From DATLMR01 sp035537555 (lineage in GTDB: Bacteria > Acidobacteriota > Blastocatellia > UBA7656): a DNA stretch of 8,223 bases. The notes under the pieces are model-generated. The model saw only the letters and a list, made by a program, of their open reading frames with translations, ran no database searches and had not been told where the DNA came from. The DNA lies in the NCBI GenBank assembly GCA_035537555.1, contig DATLMR010000135.1:1-8223 (forward strand), in the 5' to 3' direction. Of this stretch, positions 1 through 5,660 are shown one piece after another. Position numbers and translations under genes: made by a program. The first letter of the stretch is position 1. The number at the start of each line of letters is the position of its first letter.

Positions 1-352
1 CGTAGTCCTCGCGGGGCTCGCGGAGCGGGCGGTGACGGGAATCAGGATGGGCCGCGTAATCGGAGTGAAGCGGAGCGATTTAGGATTGCTCAAGGATGTG
101 GGGAAGATGGCCCTCGCGGCGGCCGCCGCCGGGCTCGTGACGATCGCCGCGCGGGTATTACTGCCCCACGCGCGGCCCTTCATCACTTTGATCGCCTGAG
201 GCGCCGTCTTCTCCGTTGCATACCTCTCCATATTCCTGCTGTCTGGTATTCTTACCAGAGATGAGTGGAGCACGATCCGCCGCCAGCTCGCGCGCCTCCG
301 GCGGGTGCCGGGCGGGCGGGCGGGCAGCCTGCTTACCGAAGGGGATTATTGA
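1..352 (+). pseudogene. C-terminal part of a Wzx-type polysaccharide flippase, interrupted by an in-frame TGA
   Basis: This is the 3' end of a gene that begins before the window; the reading frame starts at base 2. The 65 codons before the TGA at 197-199 encode a basic cytoplasmic segment (GVKRSDLGLLKDVGKM) and an Ala/Leu-rich membrane helix, then enter a second helix at RPFITLIA. After the TGA the same frame continues for 50 codons: GAVFSVAYLSIFLLSGILTR, then DEW and an Arg-rich tail, ending at TGA 350-352. The hydrophobic run followed by a short charged tail is the usual ending of oligosaccharide flippases (MATE/MOP superfamily, Wzx/PST type), which move lipid-linked repeat units across the inner membrane. 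The stop therefore falls inside the last membrane helix. This may be a nonsense mutation, a sequencing or assembly error, or a tolerated truncation. TGA ends four other frames here, so general recoding is unlikely. Family assignment rests on a short fragment. Confidence 0.6.
310..324 (+). repeat. Four GGGC units: canonical G-quadruplex motif
   Basis: Four G3 tracts are separated by single C residues (GGGCGGGCGGGCGGG), so a parallel G-quadruplex with one-base loops could form on the coding strand and in the RNA. It lies in the tail-encoding part of the interrupted flippase frame, about 140 bases before the start chosen for the next gene. The repeat is seen directly; folding in the cell is an inference. 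Confidence 0.6.
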
Positions 353-384
353 TGCGTCCGGCATCGGATTCATCTTATTATATT
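349..384 (+). promoter_or_regulatory. Possible promoter region ahead of the CapK-like gene
   Basis: The stretch 369-387 is strikingly AT-rich for this window and contains TATATT (379-384), preceded by TTGATG (349-354). The spacing between the two boxes is 24 bases, too long for a normal sigma-70 promoter, so only the -10-like element has weak support. TACAAT at 445-450 is another -10-like candidate, without a matching -35. The 353-466 gap contains no other recognisable signal. Confidence 0.2.
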
Positions 385-466
385 CATCCCGGGTGTAAGG
401 GGTGTGAATCATCGCGCCTGCGCGATCCGGGCCGGGGAAGGCCTTACAATCGGTTCGGTTGATTTT

Positions 467-1870
467 ATGAAGATCATTAGCGAATTAACGACCAGGGCTC
501 ACGATGCTTTTTCGATGAAGCTGTTTCCGTCAGTCTCTAATCTGCAGCGGCTCGCCCGGCCTTCGCGCAGGCCGTTCGCCCTCGCTTACCTGGAGGGCTT
601 CAGATTCAGGACCTCGGCCGCCGGGTGGAGCGAAGACCGCAAGCTCGAATGGATTCTCGGCCGCCTGCGCCACAGCGTGCGCCGCGCCTACGACGAGACG
701 ACCTATTATCGCAGCCTCTTCAGGCGCATCGGGTTCGATCCGTGGGCCGATTTCACGTTCGAAGATTACGCGCGCTTGCCCGTGCTCGAACGCCAGGACG
801 TTCTCGACGCCGGGGCGGATTTAATATCAAGGGCCGTGCCTCCCAGCCTCTTGCGAAAAGATGCGACGGGAGGCTCGACGGGGCGGCCTACCGAGCTCTG
901 GCTCGGGCCGGAAGAGATCGGCTGGCGCGACAGCGCGGGAGATTTCTTCAGGCAGGCTATGGGCGCGCCCCCGGGAGTGCGAACCGGCTTTTTCTGGGGC
1001 CATCACCTCGACCCGGTTGCCAACGATCGCCTGCGCGACCGCTACTACTCATTCGTCACCAACGTCCGCTGGTTCGATTGCTTTCGCTTATCGCCCGAAG
1101 TGCTCGAAGGCTATCACCGGGAGTTCGAGCGCTGGAGGCCCGCGTGCATCGTCGCTTACGCGGGCGCGCTCGGCGTGCTTGCGAATCATATTAAGGACCG
1201 GGGCTACCGGCCGAACTACCCTTCGAGCTGCCTCATCACGGGAGGGGAGAAGCTCCTGCCTCACCACCGGCAGGCCGTCGAGTCGGTGTTCGAGTCGCCC
1301 GTTTACGAGCGGTATGGAAGCCGGGACGCCGGATACATCGGCTTTCAAATGCCCCAAGCCGGGTCGCACGATTTCATCATCGACTGGGCCAACATCATCG
1401 TCGAACCGGAGACGTCCGACCCGCAGTCGAGCGTGCTCGTAACCAAGCTCCACGCGGACGGGTTCCCCATGCTCCGCTACCGAATCGGAGACATGGCGCG
1501 TTTCCCCGATGGGGCCGCTCCCGGGCACCCCGCCCTCGCTCTGCGAGAGGTCGTGGGCCGCGAGGTGGACCGCATATGGCTGCCCAGCGGGGGATGGGTC
1601 AACGGAATAGAGATGCCCCACCTCATCAAAGACTACCCGATCCAGGCATTCAACGTTGTCCAGCGCGCGGACTACTCGATTGAAGTCAATATCGTCCCGA
1701 GAAAAACGTTCGGGGACGAAAGTCGCAGGAACCTACTGGCCATCATGGCGGCGAATTTTCAGGGCCTGCCGATAAAGATCGAGCTGGTCGAGGATATACC
1801 GCTCACGAAGGCGAACAAATGGAGGCCCGTCATAAGCGAAGTGAAGATGAGCCAGGGAAGGCCCGCATGA
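467..1870 (+). CDS. CapK/PaaK-family adenylate-forming enzyme
   Basis: 467 residues from the ATG at 467. The protein resembles the phenylacetate-CoA ligase/CapK group of the ANL superfamily, which activates a carboxylate as its acyl-AMP. CapK-like members occur in capsule and EPS loci, generally with an unknown substrate. Motifs run in the expected order: the phosphate-binding loop TGGSTGRP (134-141), GGEKL (259-263), YGSRDAG (283-289) in place of the A5 motif, RYRIGD (337-342), the hinge GREVD (364-368), and a C-terminal lid with TKANKWRPV (448-454 region) where the catalytic Lys is expected. There is no signal peptide or membrane helix, so it should be cytoplasmic. Start choice is uncertain: GTG at 404 would add 21 residues but has AAGGGG only one base away, and ATG at 515 would remove 16 residues. 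None has an ideal ribosome-binding site. It overlaps the next gene by four bases. The true substrate (acyl, amino acid or other) cannot be read from sequence. Confidence 0.85.
   Translation: MKIISELTTRAHDAFSMKLFPSVSNLQRLARPSRRPFALAYLEGFRFRTSAAGWSEDRKLEWILGRLRHSVRRAYDETTYYRSLFRRIGFDPWADFTFEDYARLPVLERQDVLDAGADLISRAVPPSLLRKDATGGSTGRPTELWLGPEEIGWRDSAGDFFRQAMGAPPGVRTGFFWGHHLDPVANDRLRDRYYSFVTNVRWFDCFRLSPEVLEGYHREFERWRPACIVAYAGALGVLANHIKDRGYRPNYPSSCLITGGEKLLPHHRQAVESVFESPVYERYGSRDAGYIGFQMPQAGSHDFIIDWANIIVEPETSDPQSSVLVTKLHADGFPMLRYRIGDMARFPDGAAPGHPALALREVVGREVDRIWLPSGGWVNGIEMPHLIKDYPIQAFNVVQRADYSIEVNIVPRKTFGDESRRNLLAIMAANFQGLPIKIELVEDIPLTKANKWRPVISEVKMSQGRPA
1854..1861 (+). promoter_or_regulatory. 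Ribosome-binding site fixing the DUF362 start
   Basis: AGGGAAGG lies five bases before the ATG at 1867, which itself overlaps the CapK-like stop as ATGA. An upstream in-frame ATG at 1819 lies deep in the previous gene and has no such site, so 1867 is preferred. Confidence 0.65.
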
Positions 1871-3291
1871 AGAGCATGAGAAAAGAACCTGAACCATTCT
1901 TGGGCGAAGCGCAGTTGTCGGATTCGTCGGTGGCGGCAGCGCGCGCGTCTTATACGGAGCGCCCTGGCGGCGAAGAGTCGGTGAGCGCGGCGCTCGAACG
2001 CGCGACCCGCGCGCTCGGCTGGTCGGATGACGAGCGCGGCCAGTTCGCCTCGATAATACCGAAGGGCGCGCGGGTGCTCATCAAGCCCAACTTCGTGCTG
2101 CACGAAAACGAAGGCCCGTGGGGCATGGAGCCGCTCGTCACGCACCCTTCCGTCATTCGCGCCGTGGTCGAAGCCGCGCTCCGCGCGGGGCCGTCGGAAG
2201 TGATCGTGGGAGACGCGCCCGTGCAGGGGTGCGATTTCGACGAGCTGCTCAGGCGCACGGGGCTCGACGTCTGGGCTTCGGAGTTGATGGAGCGCGAGCC
2301 GCGCTTCAAGGGCATACGCGACTTCAGGCGCACGACCTGCGTCTTCGTGGACGGCGTGAGAGTCGCTTCGGAAAACCTCGTCTCAGAAGACCAGTTCGTG
2401 CTCTTCGATCTCGGGAGCGAGAGCCTGCTCGAGCCGATAAGCGACGATCGCGGTTCGTTCCGCGTGACCTGCTACGATCCGCGATTGATGGCAAAGACGC
2501 ACACCTCCGGGCGGCACCAGTACCTGGTGGCCCGGGACGTGATCGAAGCGGACGTGGTAATAAATCTGCCCAAGCTGAAGACCCATAAGAAGGCCGGCGT
2601 CACCTGCGCCCTCAAGAACCTTATCGGCATCAACGGCAACAAGGAGTACCTCCCGCACCATCGCGTCGGAGGCTCTGAGAGCGGGGGCGACTGTTACCCC
2701 GGCGGAAGCCTGGTCAAGCGCGCGCTCGAATATACTCTCGACCGGCAGAATCAAACATCCTCGTTCGCCGTCGGCAGGCTATGGAGCACGGCCTCCACGC
2801 AGCTTCACCGCGTCTCTCATCTGATGGGGGACCGCATCGATGTCGAGGGCTCGTGGTCGGGCAACGACACGATATGGAGGACGTGCCTGGACCTGAATCG
2901 AATCCTGCTGTACGGTCGCGCGGACCGGACGCTCGCCCAGTCCCCGCAGCGCCGCGTCATCCACGTGGTCGACTCGGTGGTGGCGGGCCAGGGCGACGGG
3001 CCGTTGCGCCCGCAGCCTCTGCCGCTCGGCCTGCTGCTCGTCGGAGGCAACGCCGCCGCAATTGACTGGATAGGAGCCGAGTTGCTCGGGTACAATGCCG
3101 GTCTGATTTCGGTTGCGCGTGAAGCCTTCGGCAGATTCCCGCATCCTCTCACCTCATTCGCTCCCTCGGACATATCGATGGTGGGCGATCTCGGATCGGG
3201 AGGCGTCATGGAAGTGCTGAAGCACGCGAGCGCGCCCGCGCCTATCGTCTATCCGATCGGGTGGCGAGACGCCGTGCGAAGCGGCGCCTGA
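1867..3291 (+). CDS. DUF362 domain-containing protein
   Basis: 474 residues, soluble, with no signal peptide. Features of the DUF362 family are present: KPNFV (73-77) after a short beta-strand, VTHPSVIRAVVEAAL (91-105), VGDAPVQG (114-121), the long conserved stretch starting NLPKLKTHKKAGVTCALKN (233-251) followed by IGINGNK, and VDSVVAGQGDGP (368-379) near a final segment with IDWIGAELLGY. DUF362 proteins have no settled biochemical role; some carry an added ferredoxin domain, but no CxxCxxC cluster is visible here. The region from about 265 to 365 looks like a lineage-specific insert or extension between the two conserved halves. The ATGA overlap with the CapK-like gene implies coupled translation and hints at a shared pathway or complex. 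Membership of the family is confident; any reaction would be guesswork. Confidence 0.85.
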   Translation: MKSMRKEPEPFLGEAQLSDSSVAAARASYTERPGGEESVSAALERATRALGWSDDERGQFASIIPKGARVLIKPNFVLHENEGPWGMEPLVTHPSVIRAVVEAALRAGPSEVIVGDAPVQGCDFDELLRRTGLDVWASELMEREPRFKGIRDFRRTTCVFVDGVRVASENLVSEDQFVLFDLGSESLLEPISDDRGSFRVTCYDPRLMAKTHTSGRHQYLVARDVIEADVVINLPKLKTHKKAGVTCALKNLIGINGNKEYLPHHRVGGSESGGDCYPGGSLVKRALEYTLDRQNQTSSFAVGRLWSTASTQLHRVSHLMGDRIDVEGSWSGNDTIWRTCLDLNRILLYGRADRTLAQSPQRRVIHVVDSVVAGQGDGPLRPQPLPLGLLLVGGNAAAIDWIGAELLGYNAGLISVAREAFGRFPHPLTSFAPSDISMVGDLGSGGVMEVLKHASAPAPIVYPIGWRDAVRSGA

Positions 3292-3378
3292 GCTGAAGCG
3301 GCGAAGTCGCAAGCTCACGGGCGGGGGCTTTCATAACGTTGAACGAGCGAACAAGGCTTTTAAAGGGATGGTCAAATA

Positions 3379-5370
3379 ATGCGCCTTAAAAAAATCTGCG
3401 CCGCGATCTGCGGCCCCCTGTTTTTAATCGCCACTCTGGCAACTCCCGCTGTAAGCAGCGCCGTGGCGGCCTCGGGTCTCTTCGAGACGAGCGCCTCTGC
3501 TCTTGCCTCGTCCATCACGGTCCGCGCGGGCGAAGACCTTCAAGCAGCGCTCAACCGGGCCGCGCCGGGCGACACGATCCTGCTCGAAGCGGGCGCGACC
3601 TTTACCGGCAACTTCGTGCTGCCGGTAAAATCCGACGCGAACGACCAGAATTGGATCACCATCCGCTCTTCGGCCGCGGATGCGGACCTGCCTGCCCCGG
3701 GCGTGCGCGCCCATCCGGCTATGTCTCATCTCTTTCCGAAGCTGGTCAGTCCCAATGCCGATGCCGCGCTCAAGACGGCGACGGGAGCCCATCACTACCG
3801 CCTCATGGGTATCGAGCTGGCCATCGGCGAAGACGTTAAAATCAATTTCGGAATCGTGAAGCTTGGCGAGGGAAGCGAGGCCGAAGCGTCGATGCTGCCT
3901 CGCGACATCGAGCTCGACCGTTGCTACATTCACGGGCACAAGACGGCGGACCTCTCGCGCGGAGTCGCGCTCAACGGCGCCAATACGTCGGTCCTCAACT
4001 CTTACATAGCCGAGTGCCACGGCATCGGCTTCGACACTCAGGCCATAGCCGGGTGGAACGGGCCGGGGCCGTTCAAAATAGTCAATAACTACCTCGAAGC
4101 GGCGGGCGAAAACGTCTTGTTCGGCGGCGCCGATCCGAAGATCCAGGGACTCGTCCCTTCCGACATCGAATTCCTGCACAACCATTGCTCGAAGCCGGTG
4201 GCCTGGCAAGAAGGGATTCTTTCTCGCCCGTCCGGCATAACCGCGCGCGGCCTTGCCCCCTCCGACGGCTCCTTCCCGGCGGGCAGTCTCCCGACCGGCG
4301 TCACTCACTACTACAGGGTCGCCGCGCGCGCGCGCGCGGGCCAGAGCGTGACGGCGACCTCGGTCGCGTCGGATGAGATCGGCGTGACTCTCGCGCAGCC
4401 TGAAACGGCCGTCGAGCTGACCTGGGCTCCCGCGGAGCTCGCTAAACAGTATCGAATCTATCGAACGGCGGACGACCCGACGGCGGCGTCTCGAAAATGG
4501 GTCTACTTCGACGTGGACGCGTCGGGCTGCGCGACGGCGGATGGAACCTGCCCCTTTGTCGATACGGGCGCGGTCACGATTGCGGGCGAGGGCGCGCCCC
4601 CGGAGCGAGCTACGCGGTGGACGGTGAAGAACATCTTCGAGCTCAAGAACGCGCGGCGAGTGCTTGTCGACGGCAACCTCTTCGAGAACAACTGGGTGGA
4701 CGGGCAGAACGGGACGGCGATACTGTTCACGGTGCGCAACCAGCAGGGGACGGCTCCGTGGTCGGTGGTCGAGGACGTAACCTTCACCAACAACATAGTC
4801 CGTCACACGGCAGCGGCCATAAACATCCTCGGCAGGGATAACAATCATCCGAGCGAGCAGGTCAAGCGCCTGAAGGTCAGGAACAATCTCTTCGTAGACG
4901 TGAGCGGCAGAGCATGGGGTGGCGGCAACGGCACTTTTCTGACCATAACCGAGTCGCTCGACGTGACTGTCGATCAGAACACGATCATCCACGCCGGCAA
5001 CTTGATCACCGCTTACGGCGTGGCCAATGTCGATTTCTTCTACATCAACAATCTCGCTGCGCATAACGATTATGGAATCATCGGCGACGGGACCGGCTCC
5101 GGCTTGCCCACGCTCGATAGATACTTTCCCTCGATCACCTTCAAGAAGAACGTCATTGCCGGAGCCGTCAGCGCGCGCTATCCCGACAAGAAGAACTTCT
5201 ACCCGTCTTCGCTCGACGCCGTTGGCTTTCTCGATAAGGAGAACGGCAATTACAGGCTCAACGAATCGAGCCTCTATAAAAATCTGAGCACGAGGAATAA
5301 AGACATCGGCGCGGATATAGACGCAATCGAGCGGGCGACCGGCCAGCCCATCGGACGAGCCGGGCAATAG
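3379..5370 (+). CDS. Secreted right-handed parallel beta-helix protein with FN3-like insert
   Basis: 663 residues. The N-terminus is a Sec signal peptide: MRLKK, a hydrophobic core to about residue 28, and likely cleavage near AVA-A (28-31). A start signature common in beta-helix proteins follows (ITVRAGEDLQAALNRAAPGD, 46-65). Short repeating strands with Asn turns occupy roughly 135-280 and resume at about 415-600 (for example VLVDGNLFENNW, VEDVTFTNNIV, LKVRNNLFVDV, VTVDQNTIIHAG), ending with YRLNESSLY and DIGADIDAI. Between them, about 285-405, lies a fibronectin-III-like domain (THYYRVAARA, VELTWAP, YRIYRT) with two close Cys (384, 391) that could pair. Such folds bind or cleave polysaccharides (lyase, hydrolase, epimerase), but I see no catalytic triad I would name. 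AAGGGA at 3363-3368 lies ten bases before the ATG. The 87-base gap before the gene has no terminator, so co-transcription with DUF362 is possible. Confidence 0.85.
   Translation: MRLKKICAAICGPLFLIATLATPAVSSAVAASGLFETSASALASSITVRAGEDLQAALNRAAPGDTILLEAGATFTGNFVLPVKSDANDQNWITIRSSAADADLPAPGVRAHPAMSHLFPKLVSPNADAALKTATGAHHYRLMGIELAIGEDVKINFGIVKLGEGSEAEASMLPRDIELDRCYIHGHKTADLSRGVALNGANTSVLNSYIAECHGIGFDTQAIAGWNGPGPFKIVNNYLEAAGENVLFGGADPKIQGLVPSDIEFLHNHCSKPVAWQEGILSRPSGITARGLAPSDGSFPAGSLPTGVTHYYRVAARARAGQSVTATSVASDEIGVTLAQPETAVELTWAPAELAKQYRIYRTADDPTAASRKWVYFDVDASGCATADGTCPFVDTGAVTIAGEGAPPERATRWTVKNIFELKNARRVLVDGNLFENNWVDGQNGTAILFTVRNQQGTAPWSVVEDVTFTNNIVRHTAAAINILGRDNNHPSEQVKRLKVRNNLFVDVSGRAWGGGNGTFLTITESLDVTVDQNTIIHAGNLITAYGVANVDFFYINNLAAHNDYGIIGDGTGSGLPTLDRYFPSITFKKNVIAGAVSARYPDKKNFYPSSLDAVGFLDKENGNYRLNESSLYKNLSTRNKDIGADIDAIERATGQPIGRAGQ
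4323..4338 (+). repeat. (CG)8 dinucleotide run inside the FN3-like domain
   Basis: Eight uninterrupted CG dinucleotides encode part of the RVAARARAG segment. Alternating CG of this length can adopt Z-DNA and is prone to slippage; a change of one unit would shift the frame of the beta-helix gene. Confidence 0.7.
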
Positions 5371-5439
5371 GGAGGAGACCGCGACGCAAGCGCGCGAGGG
5401 CCGTCCCCCGCGCGCTCGCGTCGCTTGCGATGCTCCTCC
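5371..5439 (+). terminator. Large GC-rich hairpin directly after the beta-helix gene
   Basis: The hairpin starts on the base after the stop codon. The outer arms GGAGGAG (5371-5377) and CTCCTCC (5433-5439) pair. Inside, GCGACGC (5381-5387) pairs with GCGTCGC (5418-5424), and after one A/C mismatch AGCGCGCG (5389-5396) pairs with CGCGCGCT (5409-5416), around a small loop. No U-tract follows, so this is not a classical intrinsic terminator. It may still pause polymerase, stop transcription with a factor, or protect the 3' end of the mRNA. Confidence 0.6.
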
Positions 5440-5521
5440 GAATAGTCCCCTCTGACTCGATCGGCAACGCTTGTAACATTACTGACCCTGATTTTGCAAA
5501 TTACCGGCAGTTAAGAGTATC

Positions 5522-5527
5522 TATAAT
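5522..5527 (+). promoter_or_regulatory. TATAAT -10 box ahead of the pseudokinase gene
   Basis: A perfect TATAAT lies in the AT-rich spacer (5440-5660) between the hairpin and the kinase-fold gene. The best -35-like hexamer, TTGCAA at 5494-5499, is 22 bases away, longer than usual. If this box is used, transcription would begin near 5534 and leave a leader of about 125 bases before the ATG at 5661. No known riboswitch was recognised in that leader. Confidence 0.4.
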
Positions 5528-5660
5528 AAAGTACAGGCATTTTCGCGTTTACCGCAGGGAATTATGATGCCAACATTTCGAGCCAGGGGCTGATATTGAG
5601 ATCGATTGCTTGTGATGCTGAGAGTATTAATCCAGCCTTGAGTTGCGAGACCTGACTATT

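Noticed and set aside
1..352. General recoding of TGA (genetic code change) as the reason for the interrupted flippase
   Set aside because: TGA ends the flippase tail, the CapK-like gene, DUF362 and the pseudokinase, and none of the other genes has an internal TGA.
265..462. Small + frame overlapping the end of the flippase
   Set aside because: Pro/Ala/Arg-rich shadow frame; the flippase frame explains 200-352 better, and there is no ribosome-binding site.
3424..5367. A 647-codon open frame on the minus strand, opposite the beta-helix gene
   Set aside because: Its translation is Arg/Val/Gly/Ala-rich without domain pattern, and it mirrors the codon bias of the + gene, which has a clear signal peptide and fold. 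GC-rich genes often leave such antisense frames open.
5473..5482. GTAA-CA-TTAC inverted repeat in the 5440-5660 spacer as an operator
   Set aside because: Four-base arms are too short to support a binding site on their own.
5615..5641. Second tiny frame (MLRVLIQP) in the pseudokinase leader
   Set aside because: No ribosome-binding site and too short to distinguish from chance.
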